Origin: Hyperoplus lanceolatus
Taxonomy: Eukaryota; Chordata; Actinopteri; Uranoscopiformes; Ammodytidae
Length of the DNA: 64,000 nucleotides
Reading direction: 5' to 3'
Assembly (NCBI GenBank): GCA_026929865.2
Contig: CM049396.1
Span: 21,027,501 to 21,091,500 of the forward strand
Shown: positions 1-11,447 of the stretch, in pieces
How the letters are laid out: every line of letters begins with the position of its first letter
How positions within the stretch are numbered: the first letter of the stretch is position 1
Translations under genes and position numbers: made by a program
Notes under the pieces: generated by a model
What the model was told of the DNA's origin: nothing
The model's database searches: none
What the model saw: only the letters and a program-made list of their open reading frames with translations

Positions 1-2400
1 GTTTTTAATTTGCAGTTGCAAGTTATGTATGACAGTTAACAATGTTGGTGTATTATAATTAATTATGCTGTTATAGGCTACTCCAACTTCGTTGCTGTTC
101 AATATGTAACCATTTATTTTTATATCATATCTGTCTGATTTATTGCACACACACGTTCAAAAGAATCAGGTCAACAAACCAGTGGCTGCGTTTAACAACT
201 CTACAGTGGCTGCACTAACATTTTGCCACTTTTATTTTGGAACTGCTCATCCCAGAGTTTTAAATCACATTGAAGATTAACTAATTCTGCAATTGCTTTA
301 ATCCATGATTATTATTTTATAATCAGGTTATTTAATTTAAAATGTGTTGCTTGCTGGTTTCCATGGCTTTTTATAGTTTTTATAGTTCCATGTGAGTCCT
401 TTCAGACTCTTTCGCTTCTTAACAACTTGAATGAATCAGTGAGTTCCCTGAATGAAAATGTAAATAGCCTATAAGGTGTTTTTCTTTATCTGGTGTTATG
501 GAAATATATTTATATATAAGCCTGTTGTGGACTTGCAAATGTTTGTGTTTCATGCAACAGGTACAGTTTACTATACATTTTTGAAAAATTGCTGACATTC
601 TTGATTCTTATTGATAATTGTGCCTTGACTCTTGCTTGAAAGCAATAAACATCTTAATTACTTAACTTGAATGTTGTTTCAACTGGTATTTCGTTGCCAA
701 CTCTCATCTGAACCAGACAGCCTGATTTTCAGTTCCAGAACACTAGGTCAAAAAGGGACAAACTAATATTCTTTAAAAAAGGATTGTTTAACTGTAACTG
801 TTTAACTTTACATTGAATTTTTAAGCTTGTGTAATTTGTAATATAACTGATACCCACAGCAGGAAAATAAAACTAATTCTAACCCATTCTGATTAGGCAA
901 TTGCTTTGACAACCACACATTCGGTCTTATAATTAAACTTTAAAAAGCTCACTTTGGCATTTGAACATTTGTTTGCTTTATTTCAATAGAGCACTAAGAA
1001 CTTTGCTCACTACCTAACAGCACACGCTACGAAAACAGCGCTAACCCACTGGCTGGTTTAGCTTACATTAGCTAATAGTGCTGCCCTGATGGCAGGAGTA
1101 GTCTTCGTTTAGAACTTGTGAATCACTATATTACTTAACAACAACGGGGTGTCATTTTAAGATTACATACAGAGAATCATCGGGGATATGTAATTTATAC
1201 TTCCATGGTAGATAAACAATACAACTGTGCTCGTCTCTGCTTAGCTTCAGCTTAGTTTACGGCATGGACATATTAGACTGTTACACTGCTTTCTTCATCC
1301 AAGAACGTCAGTGAAACGTACACTGCGCGTCACGCTTAAGGGGCGTGTTGGCACCGTGTACGCGGAAGCGAATACTTCCTGTATGGTCGCCCTGCGCCAA
1401 TGAGCAGCTTTCATAGGAATGAATGGCTTCAACGTTCCAACGGTTTTCAGTCCGCTGTCCATTTCTTTATAGGTCCATGGACGGGTCCCGTGGCCAATTT
1501 CCGGTACTCCCGGACTGACTCATTTCGCGGGAATCCCGAAATCCCGGGACCCGTCCAGCAACCCTAGTCTGAACTGGGCTTTAGGATGTAGGATGTCTCA
1601 AGGCTTGTTGAGTGACCCAGCCCTCGGTAGACGTTCAGGTGTTTTTTGTTTAAATTTTGCAAGTTCCAGTAAGACCAAGAAAGTTTCTGCTCAGTTTGGA
1701 GCTTATGCCACCTGGAGAACAATAAACAAGCACAAGTAGGAAACTGGACCACCGCAATGAAGTTCTACCCTGGGGACGATGACAGGCTGTGGGGCTGTGT
1801 GTCATTTTAGTATTATTAAATTTTCCCTACCAAGAACAATGCAACTTAAATTTGTCTCTAAGGCTGCTGATACAGTGAATACGACTTCATGAAGTCATCT
1901 GTCTGTGTTGGTGAGGGCAAATTCAGCAAGCGGTGCGGCAGCAAAAACACTACCTGCGTTCCATGGCTATGATGTTAACACACATTTAGTCTACTTTTAG
2001 ATTTCTGAACTTGCAGCTTTCATCCCCTTGCTGGCTGACTATACCAAGCCCCCAAACTACATGTCTGCACAGTGGGAGCAGGCAGATTTCCCCTGGTATA
2101 AAAAAATATAATTGTTGGCCTATTTCATTCCCCAAGAAGCTTCCTGCTCATCTCCAAACAAAGGTAAATACCCGATTACTGTTGTGTCTCATTTGAGTCC
2201 TAATGAAGTACCAAGCCGATCCCATGATGTTGTTGTCTCTAACAATTAAACAAATGAAACCACAGGGTAAACAACATTCTATATTTTGCAATATTTTACC
2301 TGACCCAAAGGGTTCAATGTATTCTCTCTCCCATTTTTGCAATTAGTGGATGTTCGCCAGCTGGGATGTGATTTAAAGCTGTTTCTGTTTTAGGTCTGCA
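1..2400. other. Part of gnai2 intron 1, no gene seen
   Basis: AT-rich non-coding sequence. No conserved reading frame or G-alpha exon 1 is present, so this is read as intron 1 of gnai2, whose exon 1 lies off the left edge. A GC-richer patch at about 1300-1560 holds a CCAAT motif, GGAA/TTCC ETS-like motifs and a strong inverted repeat (listed separately). That patch could be a repeat or a regulatory island; the sequence alone does not decide. Confidence 0.5.
1479..1556. repeat. GC-rich inverted repeat
   Basis: Perfect 12-bp arms, GGACGGGTCCCG at 1479-1490 and CGGGACCCGTCC at 1545-1556, enclose a 54-bp spacer that itself contains shorter CGGGA/TCCCG inverted copies. Just upstream is a TTTCTTTATAGGTCCATGG motif whose core reappears inverted near 52039 (CCATGGACATATAAAGAAA), which hints at a dispersed repeat. 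Function unknown. Confidence 0.5.
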
Positions 2401-2477
2401 GAATGCATCTTGGGCCCTGTTCTCACGGCAACACGAAACGGTGCAAACGCGGAAAAATTCCAGCGGTTGCACTATAT

Positions 2478-3568
2478 CAGTGCTTCTCAAATGGTGGGGC
2501 GCGACCCCCTGGGGGGTCGCGGTGGGGTCTCGGGGGGGGGGAGCGGCAGGGGGGACTTAGTGTTTTTTTTTTATATATTTTTTTTTATATATATATATGT
2601 ATATATATTTTCTTAAATAAACATTATACCAAGGGTCAGAAGTGTAACAGAATTTAGATCTTACAAAGAAAGGGAGTATCCACTCATTGGACAGAAGGCT
2701 GTCAACATCTTACTACCCTTTGCCACATCCTATCTGTGTGAGATGGGCTTTTCCACTGTTGCTGCACTCAAGACAAAGTACAGGTCCCAGCTTAACATCG
2801 AGCAAGAGTTAAGAGTAGCAGTATCAAGTTTGAAGCCCAGATTTGGAATGATGTGCACTGCAAAGAGGGCTCACTGCAGCCACTAGAATACAGAGCAAAT
2901 TGTATTTTTGTGTATTATAAGCAGAATGTGTTCATATAAAACAGACAAATAGGGAAATAAGTTCAAAATAATTGTGAAGGTGAATTTAGTTATATTAAAA
3001 AAGCTCAAACTGATGTAGCTGCCAGTTTCAAATAGTTCAGGGTTCAAGGCTTTTTTAATGTCTTGTGTTATGTTCAGGGAAAGTATGCAAATTGTACATT
3101 AAATATTGTTGCAAATGTTGCACACAAAGAGTAATGTTTATTTTTAAGTCATATATATTTTTGAAAGGGAATAAGCTGATGAAGCTGACTGACAAGTGAC
3201 CAATGTTTACTGTTTAAAAATGTTATTAATTAAATGAAAACCCCAGTGAAACATTTGCTCTTGTTTCTGTGTTTTGAGATTCACACAGACTGAACGGTCT
3301 TGTTTAAATGTTACAAATTGAGTTAATAAACTTGGAAATTGTTTTAAGATGTTGCAGATGTCAGCAAATTTTATTAATCTATTTTAATAATAAGGTGATT
3401 GTATGCAGAATGCTGGTGCTAGCAACTCAAACTCATATATAACTCTTATACAGATAGCCTAAATAAATAAATATTAGCAGGTTCTCAATAGTATTTCAAT
3501 TTAGGGGGGTCGCGAAAAAATTTCAGTCTCCTAGGGGGGGCATGACAGAAAATAATTGAGAAGCACTG
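2478..3568 (+). mobile_element. hAT-superfamily transposon, internally deleted
   Basis: The ends are short inverted repeats (CAGTGCTTCTCAA on the left, TTGAGAAGCACTG on the right). Identical 8-bp target duplications CACTATAT lie at 2470-2477 and 3569-3576, which is diagnostic for hAT. GGGGTCGC-rich subterminal sequence occurs at both ends in opposite orientation. Only the last part of a hAT transposase reading frame survives (2662-2886), so this is a deletion derivative that could move only with a transposase supplied elsewhere. It is inserted in the older element at 2413-4562. Confidence 0.9.
2662..2886 (+). pseudogene. hAT transposase C-terminal remnant (dimerisation domain)
   Basis: A 74-codon open stretch ending in TAG encodes the conserved C-terminal end of a hAT/ZBED-type transposase. 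It contains LLPFATSYLCEMGFS, then TKYRSQLNIEQELRVAVSSL and a KPRF segment, matching the hATC dimerisation region of Charlie- or ZBED5-like proteins. The frame is open back to about 2617, but nothing before 2662 resembles the family. The BED zinc finger and catalytic core are absent, so it cannot encode an active transposase. Family assignment rests on recognised motifs rather than a search. Confidence 0.85.
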
Positions 3569-5504
3569 CACTATATCATGTACATGAAAACAGCAAACGC
3601 AGGCATGACACCGCAAGTTTTTGAGATCTACTCCCAGGGAGGATTTTTTGGAAAACGGTTTTGGTTTCTTGTAAACACCGAAACCATTTTCCCTGGTAAC
3701 GCTGACGTCATGGCTCCACTTCACGTATGCATAGTCTATAACATTTGCTGTCAAAATACCCACATGCGAGTTATAAAGTTAGAGAACAACATAACATGCA
3801 CGGTGTTCCGCGACACCATCACTGTGATCAGCGGAGAGTGTCGTGCAGGGCTTAAATAGGCCTATAACACTCGCCAATTTAGTCTAGTCTATTAGTAAGT
3901 TATTGATACCATGCACCCGCCACTTTGTCTGGGGAAAGATTTGTGCTCTACCGGTTTTTCTAGCAAAATAAACGTGTGTAGCGTCTATATGCCAGGGACA
4001 CGGCTCTCTCTACATTAAAAAACACTATCCATAGTTCGCAGCGGTTAAGTTACTGTTCAACAAAAGGAGCATTAAGGCTACGGCTTCACAGTGAAAGCAT
4101 GTCACTGGCTAAACATTAATAGCATTTCACTGGACAAACGTGAGTTGACTTTTATTTTGAAGTACGCCTAACAGGAAATTAGCCGCTCACAAAGCCCCTT
4201 CACCACCAGCATGTCTTCTGTTTTCACGAGTTCAATCCGGTGAAATAAGAGGACAGAAAGCTTGTCATTTACAATACTTGTTACACCAAGCTTACACCAA
4301 CCGCTTTATGAACGTTAGTGGCATTAATTTTCGGTTACAGTAAGGTTTTATGCATCAAATTGTACCGGAAAAGCTATCTACTACTACCTTGTACCGCCAA
4401 CTGCTGGCCTGGCATGCTTACTACAGCGATTATGTCCCGTTTCCTCTGAAAACATGTGTACGAGTGAAGATGTCAGATAAATTGTGTCTGAACGGGTTTA
4501 AAAAAAAAAAAAAAAAAAAAAAAACGGGAAAACTGTCACGTTTTCACCGTGAGAACAGGGCCTTAAGGGGACACTATTCGCTTACAGTGACTGTTATCTG
4601 CCCTGATTGTGTCACTGTTAATGACACCTCCACCTGTGAATACAGTCCATTCATCATCAGTCAGGCCCAGGCTCTGTCCTGTGGCAGCTGGACCCACACT
4701 TTTTCCTGTTGGCTCTCCCTGGCACAGGTTCCCCCTGGCACCCATGTCAGTGTGGGTTCTGCCTGTCTGCCAGTCACACTCTTACCCATCGGTAATCAGG
4801 CAATTTCCTGAGTGCCTTGCTGGGAGATTTACAAATTGCTTGCCGCTTTCTCTAAGCACCACATATCTTCATGCTAATACTCACATTTTTCCTTCTTTTT
4901 GTCCATATTTTTTATATTGCTTGTAATCTTTCAGTGCAGGTGAAGAAAATGATGGAAGATGCACATACATTGGATAATCTTATCAAAATTAAAATTGGAG
5001 CGTGAACTGGCAGTTCTTCTTTCCTCCCTACCTCATTTTCTACCATGAGTCAAAGATGACCACAACTGTGCAATTTGCCCAGTTGCTGGGCAGTGGATGG
5101 TATTTATTTTCCTGCAAACTCGACTTTTCTTCAGCCACTGCTCTGCACCAGCGGGCAGATTCCTCAGTGTCCTGGTCCAAGAGTTAGTTAAAACCAGTTG
5201 TGCACCTTTCATTTCAGTTCTTTATGCCAATTGAGTTTCATTGTATTGTGCCCTGTTGGTGCTGAAAAACCTCAAGTCTATCAATTGTTTTTTTTTCTAA
5301 TTTGTCACCAAATCAGATCTGATATTGCCTGTGGAGTCACTAGTCATCAATAGGGCATGCTGAAATGATGATCCTGAGTGTATGTTTGTTCATGCAACTG
5401 CAGTCCTGAGTCTCCATGGTACAAAGTGAGATATTGTTTTAAGGCAGCAATAGCCACAGATTACACAATCCAGCTGTAGTTGAAAAAAAAGCAATTGGAC
5501 TGGT

Positions 5505-6425
5505 ATTTTTATTAACCTTTATTTATACAGGTAAAATCTCATTGAGACCCAGGGTCTCATTTACAAGAGAGACCTGTTCAGGTAGGCATCAGCAGCGACA
5601 CAAAGTTACAGACTAACTTAACATACAGGAGACACAACACAGAACACAAATGGTAAAATAACGCAGTACATAGGGCTAAGAACAAGTTAAGGTTAAGTTA
5701 TGTACAAGTGCAGACCCCCACGGACTATCTCAACAGCCTTCCTACTAGCAGTCTAAAATCCCCTAAAGAAATAAGACTGGACAGCTTCAGCCTCTGCTGG
5801 AGCTTGTTCCAGGTTGCAGGCGCAGCGTAGGAAAATGCCTTCTTGCCCAGTTCAGTACGGACTGATGGCAAATGAGATGAAGTCCAGGGACCGGAGGCTG
5901 TGATCGGACTGTTTCCGTGCCAGATACATTGACAAATAAGAGGGGAGCAGTCCGATAATGGATTTATAGATAAAAAGATACCAGTGAGTGGTTCTGCGCA
6001 TGGAAAGTGAAGACCAGTTTGTGAGAGAGTACAATGTACAGTGATGTGTGATGGGTTTACAATCATTTATGAATCTCAAGGCCCCGTGATATGCGGCATC
6101 CAGCAGTTGCAGGGAGTGAGCAGAGGCATTCATATATACAACATCCCCATAATCCAGGAGTGGCAAGAAAGTGGCCGCAACAATATGTTTTCTGGCTTTA
6201 AGAGTAACAGGCTCTATTTCTGAAGAAAAACCCCCAGCTTTAACCTCAATTTCTTCAGTAACTGGTCAACATGACATTTAAAAGAAAGGCTATCTACTGT
6301 GATGCCTAGATATTTGTAAGTGGCCACAGACTCAAGTGGAATACCCTGAGCAGACATAATACAGGGTAGAACAGCAGGTACCTTCCTTTTATTAGAAAAT
6401 AACATCATCTTGGTATCATCAGGCC
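5505..6425 (-). mobile_element. 5'-truncated L2-type LINE fragment
   Basis: The - strand encodes the C-terminal part of an L2/CR1-group reverse transcriptase in broken frames. Segments include DDTKMMLFSNKRK, YKYLGITVDS, LLDYGDVVYMNAS, ALRFINDC, WSSLSMRRTTHWYLFIYK and ELGKKAFSYAAPATWN, all with counterparts in the larger L2 at 59.5-64 kb (for example LDYGDVVY and RRDAHWHIFIYKALTGKLP). The frame shifts at least twice (about 6215 and 5950). The fragment begins just after the YADD region, the usual 5' truncation from incomplete reverse transcription. Its 3' end lies near 5505 with an AATAAAGGTTAATAAA-type tail. It belongs to a different family from the 59.5-kb copy. Confidence 0.85.
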
Positions 6426-8428
6426 TTGAGTTCCCGCCAATACTTTCCCCACAGCACCACCAGAAAACATATACTTATTGCCCCAATCTAGAGAGTATTT
6501 TTGCCCCTTACATCAGGGACCATTACAATTGTGTGGGTGTTTCATTCAGTTAAGGTTTAGTTGGTGGATACAAAAGTGTGTCCAGTCCTGTAGGAATTCT
6601 GCACACTGTCTTATTAAAGAACATGTTCTTGTACAGTTGTTGGCAGCCTTTTACCGCCAGCTGGCAAGTATGAAGTATTAAAGTGAAACAGTGCAGTGCA
6701 CGACTTTACTTGCCTCGTCATATTTGTATCTGCATTGTGGTCGCTGAAGTGTTAATAATAAAGGTTCCTGCAGGAGTGCCTTATTTTGTGTGGGTGTACA
6801 TGAAACCCTAATTTATGCTGCAATTGTTTAAAGTGTGGTCCTATCAAGTTAAATTGACTGTTTTGTGTGTAATGACGAACAGTCGCAGTCAAATCCTTTG
6901 AACTTCAGGCAGATTTCACATACACATGCTTGAAAACCGGGCGACTGCCAGGAGGTCGAGTGTATTTGTGTTGTACAGTTAGGAGAGCTGCTACCTATTT
7001 GTTAATCAAAGCAGCAGTGGCACCAAGGTATGTGCCATACTTCACTGCTCATTTCTAACTGCTAGTGGCTCCAGGTTCACTGGACAAACTCCAAAGGGCA
7101 TGTTTACTGGTGTGGTGTGTGTGTGTGTGTGTGTGTGTTACTGTTTTGCTATCACAGATAAACTCTGTCATGTTTGTCCTACCGAGTTGCTCTCCTCACT
7201 GCAGAATGACACATAGTTTCCTTTATTAGTGAATGAACTAAGTGGTTGTTCTACTAGATAGAGTTCCAAGGGGTAAAACCGTTTTTAATGTCTTTTTGGC
7301 TTCAAACCAATCTTGTGGTTTTAACAAACTTAAATAGAGCAAATCTTGTCTGTTGTGGCACATATTATGTATTCAAAGTGAAGTATTCAATCCACATTCT
7401 GTCAAACTAACTGGATTTATATGGAATGCACACTTCCCACTTCATTGGAACCTGTCCGCATTTTAGTTATTTCCCACTTCTTCAGGGATTCTGTTTTCAG
7501 TTTTCAATTCACACTCAAGGTATGCAGTGAGCCAGAGAGAGCATTTTTTGTGCTGCTTTTCCTCGCGCTTAACAATATGGCACATAGACTGCACAGCAGA
7601 TGGATGAGAGCTCAGTCACAGTGTCATTTGGGTAGAGTGGGGATTTCAGACCAATGAAGTGGACTTAAAATGTGATAACAAACCTTTTCAAATGTCAAAA
7701 TCTGTCTACATACAGTATTTGTAAAACTTAAAGGCAAAGTAAAGGTCCTGCTCCTATAGCTTTATGATCTTGTTTAGCAGAGCGCAGGAGTAGGAGCTGA
7801 CAGCTGTCTGTGGAGACTATATTAGCCCATTCCTACCCAGGGGGCTCCACTGTACAAGCTTTATAGTTGTGTATTTTGAGGGTCGGGTCATCCCTGAAAG
7901 ACTTCAACCCGGGGCGAGTACGTATGGAGAGTGCACTGACAGGCGTGTGTGTGTGTGTGGTGTGCTTGTAGTGTTAGATTAGATGAGCTCTATATGGTCG
8001 CCTCGGGCTGTTGGAATACACAAAGCAGTGGATAAGAAATGTAAATGTCTTGCACTGACAGTATACTGTTAGTGCAAGACGTTTACATTAAAATATTCAA
8101 CCATTATTGAGTGACTCGTCTCAAAAAAAGGAATAGGACAGTAGGTGGTTTGTTTTCCTTTTTAGAGGTTGAGAATGGCTGGGATGGTGTAACTGTAACA
8201 TGAAGGCATCCCTGTATTATAGTTTGAATTCAGACGACCGATAGAAAACTGACATTCAGGAGACTGGTCCAGAAAGAAAATGAGAGCTGAGATGTGTTGC
8301 AGAGCTGGAGTCTGGGAGGTAAAGGGGGGGGAGTGAGACAAGGGTCCAGATGTGAGACGGCCTGTTTACATTTCACAGCTAACAGTGAGTGTATTTTTAA
8401 CCTCTGCCTGTTTTTGTTCTCCCTGCAG
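6426..8428. other. Rest of gnai2 intron 1
   Basis: No exon or recognisable mobile element beyond a short GT microsatellite (7115-7138), a second GT patch near 7946, and the hairpin at 8038-8089. The last 30 bases before exon 2 form a pyrimidine-rich acceptor tract ending in CTGCAG. Confidence 0.5.
8038..8089. repeat. 52-bp near-perfect palindrome in gnai2 intron 1
   Basis: The 26-nt arm at 8038-8063 is followed directly by its reverse complement at 8064-8089 with no spacer and only two mismatches. Both mismatches become G-U pairs in + strand RNA, so the transcript can fold into an uninterrupted stem. It lies 340 bp upstream of gnai2 exon 2. It may be a tiny fold-back element remnant; no target duplication is evident. 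Confidence 0.8.
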
Positions 8429-8471
8429 GTGCTGGAGAGTCGGGGAAGAGTACCATTGTGAAGCAGATGAA
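8429..8471 (+). CDS. gnai2: gnai2 exon 2 (P-loop), G protein alpha-i2 subunit
   Basis: gnai2 encodes the alpha subunit of an inhibitory heterotrimeric G protein. It is a membrane-anchored GTPase that couples receptors to inhibition of adenylyl cyclase and partners with beta-gamma. This 43-nt exon (acceptor CTGCAG before 8429, donor GTGAGT from 8472) encodes GAGESGKSTIVKQMK, the G1 phosphate-binding loop around residues 40-54. Phase and size match the family's exon 2. The choice of gnai2 over gnai1/gnai3 rests on exon 4 ([14 protein letters not shown], one residue longer than gnai1) and the overall 355-residue length. Exon 1, with the N-terminal myristoylation and palmitoylation signal, is not in the window. 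Whether this is the teleost a or b copy is undecided. Confidence 0.95.
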
Positions 8472-8960
8472 GTGAGTGACTCCTCATTGTTTTGCCTTTC
8501 CTCCCATCATTTTGTAACCAGAGTAATTTGTGTTTTAACAGCACAAGTATTAGGAATAATAATTTATAGAATACACTATACCCTGGGGTTCCAATGTCAG
8601 ACGCAGTCCTTTCTGTGTGGTGTTTGCACAACATGATACCATCTTGTTGTTGGCTTCTCTTAAACATCAGGTCAAAACATATATGACATATTTCTATTAC
8701 TTTTTGTCAATGGTTCATGGTTTTTACTGGTCCTCTTTTATTTATGTGCAGTGGTTTGATGACATCGTGGTGTGGCCAACGACCTAATATTCGATGACAA
8801 CAGTGAACGAAAATGCTCATTTTGTTATGATTTGGTTATTGACATTTTTTCAAAGATATTCCTCATTTATTAATTTTCAGTATATTATGGTCATTTTAGG
8901 TCTCAAATGAAATCTGCCAGTGTAGTTTATATAAGGAAACATCCATTTATGCTTTGGCAA

Positions 8961-8962
<2 letters not shown>

Positions 8963-9043
<81 letters not shown>
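8963..9043. repeat. (AC)40 microsatellite
   Basis: An uninterrupted AC dinucleotide tract of about 81 nt in gnai2 intron 2. It creates His-Thr or Cys-Val pseudo-reading frames on both strands that are not genes. Confidence 0.99.
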
Positions 9044-9044
<1 letters not shown>

Positions 9045-10022
9045 CGACATACATTTTCCTCTGGACTGCAGCTGATATTGTATACATTGAATTGAAGCCC
9101 CCCTCCCCCCTTTCAATAAATGAAATCCTCCCTGGAATAGCTTGGCTCTGCTTGGCTCCAAGCCACTAGGTTTGAAATGGGCCATTAACAAGCAATGGAC
9201 CATGTTCATTTATCACCAGCAGTATGGAGGAGGGAAACTTTTCAATTGATAAGCGATTACTCTCATTATACAAGTCCAGGCTCTATGCAGAATACATTTA
9301 TCTTCTGACATATATACTACACTTGTCTTATGTTTTATCACAACATGTACCTAAGGTCCATTCTCAAAGAATCTCTTTAAAACGCAAATATTGTAGGGAG
9401 AATTGTAATGGCCCTGCAAGGCACAGATAACTAGAGCTACTTAAACCAAACTTTGAGAGGATGTAAGAGAGGCAGTGAGTCATGTCATCATGTGAAATGA
9501 CGCAGCCTTGGTTTGCTCATTGTTCGAGCTTCCAGCTGTAGGGTTAAACTGATCTTTAAAGGAATTTTTTTTAAATACAACATTTTGTAGGGAAAACTTG
9601 AATAGCAACACCACTTGAAGATAAAGTGAACTACTTTAAACATGCTTTGGGGGGATGTTATAAAATCAATAACTAATGATATTCCAGTTTTAGAAGAAGC
9701 TGAGTTAACACTCAAAAGATTTACAAATATATGAGTAAGGAGCAGTTTTCGACATGTATAGTTGAAGCTTTCATTACTGAGTAGTGAAGCATAAATGTAA
9801 GCACTGGTTTCCTGTCTGTGAAATTGGTCTTGAGAAGATGGTGCTAAATGTTCCTTTCCACAGCTGATGCGTGGAGCACTGACTGGAGCAATTTGACAAA
9901 TCTGTCAGTTACACGGTTCTCTAAAATGTGCACATCACTGAACACCTACACGCTTGACTCTTACAGCTTTTGATGTGTCATTACCACAAGCTCACATCAA
10001 CTTCCCCCCATAAATGTTCATA

Positions 10023-11447
10023 CAGTGCTGCTTGAAAGTTTGTGAACCCCTTGAGCCTTTTGGAATTGTATTTATTTTAACCATTATTAATTCATTTGTA
10101 TTGCGAGTGATGAAATGGACCAATGTAGTGAGAGATCTTTAGGGAAGAAATTGGGCGGCACTAGATAAAACAGAGATCAAACCAGGTCAGTTTAGGCTCA
10201 CCAAAGTGAACCCATACAGATCAGACATGCTAAAAGGGAAAACAATCTCAGAGGATCTCAGGAATAGAGTTGTGATGCTGCACATTTGTCTGGGGACAGC
10301 TACAAATTAATTTAAAAAAAAGTTTGAGCTCCATCGGTCCACCGTGAGGCAAATCATCTACAAATGGAGAGCTTTAGGAGTGACTGAACATCTGCCTAGA
10401 AGTAGACTTCCTTCAAAAATATCCACAAGCGCCACAAGAAAAGGGATTTTTCAGTTAAAAACCAACCCAAACATTACATGTAGTGATTTGCAGGCCTCTC
10501 TTGCAGCATCTGGGACAGATGTGCATGGTTCCACAATAAGAAGAAAACTCAGTCAACATGTCTTTCAAGGGAGGGTTGCTAAGAAGCCTCTGCTCTCAAA
10601 AAGAACAAACCTGCTTGTCACAACTTTGCCAGAGAGCACCTGGAGATACCTGAAGTCTTATTCTGTGGACAGATTAGTCCAAAATTGAACTGTTTGGTCA
10701 TAACCAAAACCGCCATGTTTGGGCAAAAACGCAACTCTGCCTACCACCAACAGAACCTTCTCCCAAGTGAAGAATGGTGATGGCAAATGGTCTGCAAATC
10801 TCCAGATATAATGTTTGGGTTGGCTTTTACCTGAACAATCCATTTTCTTGTGGCGCTTGAGGATATTTTTGAAGGAAGTCCACTTCTAGGCAGATGTTAA
10901 GTCACTCTTAAAGCTCTCCATTTGTAGATGATTTGCCTCACAGTGGACCGATGGAGCACAAACTTTTTTTATATGAATTTATAGCTGTCCCCAGACAAAT
11001 GTGCAACATCACAACTCTATTCCTGAGATCCTCTGAGATGTTTTCCCCTTTGAGCATGTCTGACCTGTATGGGTTCAGTTTGGTGTGCCTAAACTGACCT
11101 GGTTTTATCTTTGTTTTATCTAGTCCCACCCAATTTCTTCCCTAAATATCTCTCATTACATTGGTCTATTTCATCACTCAATTTTGCCTACGTGATTGTG
11201 TTTACCTTGCTTGATTTAAGCAATGCAGCTCAGGGTTCACAAACTTTTGCACATACAACAGTTGTCAAATAATTTGTTTTATCTGTTTTAACAATTGATT
11301 TCTGGAAAAGAAAAATGTTGAATTGATAAACAAACATCTGTTATTTCATATAAAAAATACTGGAATTGATAAAAATGAATTAATAATGGTTAAAATAAAT
11401 ACAATTCCAAAAGGCTCAAGGGGTTCACATACTTTCAAGCAGCTCTG
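10023..11447. mobile_element. Fold-back Tc1-like transposon derivative
   Basis: Flanked by TA at 10021-10022 and 11448-11449. The ends are inverted copies (CAGTGCTGCTTGAAAGT on the left; the right end reads the same inverted with CAGAGCTGC). The inverted arms continue inward far beyond normal Tc1 repeats. The left arm reaches about 10442 and the right arm begins about 10843, so the promoter side and transposase N-terminal coding region occur twice, head to head. The left arm lacks roughly 200 nt that the right arm keeps (about 11190-11390). The centre (10443-10842) carries more decayed transposase sequence. A whole-element hairpin is expected. Several stops make it non-autonomous. Confidence 0.85.
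10228..10840 (+). pseudogene. Decayed Tc1-like transposase (N-terminal half)
   Basis: Translation gives TISEDLRNRVVMLH, then after a stop and slip HRSTVRQIIYKWRALGVTEH and LPRSRLPSK. These are the paired-like helix-turn-helix and PRS linker of Tc1 transposases. The frame 10344-10688 stays open through the second DNA-binding subdomain (SDLQASLAASG, HGSTIRRKLSQ, VAKKPLLSK). The region corresponding to the first catalytic aspartate is degraded and the C-terminal DDE half is missing. An inverted copy of the same N-terminal coding part lies at about 10843-11130 on the - strand. Confidence 0.8.

Larger units (their letters stand above)
2413..4562. mobile_element. Non-autonomous DNA transposon, interrupted by a hAT insertion
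   Basis: Perfect 16-bp terminal inverted repeats, GGCCCTGTTCTCACGG at 2413-2428 and its reverse complement at 4547-4562, bound a region without a transposase frame of its own. A hAT element with its own target duplication sits inside at 2478-3568, so the original element was about 1.05 kb and is older than the hAT. A 25-nt A run (4500-4524) lies near the right end. Flanks are TTG on the left and TTA on the right, so a 3-bp target duplication (PIF/Harbinger style) is possible but imperfect. The superfamily is unresolved. Confidence 0.6.

Noticed and set aside
644..649. AATAAA that could mark the end of an upstream gene
   Set aside because: No coding exon precedes it in the window, and the region must be gnai2 intron 1, so a chance hexamer in AT-rich DNA is more likely.
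8038..8089. Palindrome as a microRNA precursor
   Set aside because: The stem has no spacer loop, is shorter than a usual precursor, and matches no microRNA I recognise; kept only as an unexplained hairpin.
8877..9209. His-Thr and Cys-Val rich reading frames across the AC tract (also at 18827-19160 and 32760-32960)
   Set aside because: They are translations of dinucleotide repeats, with no family similarity and no splice context.
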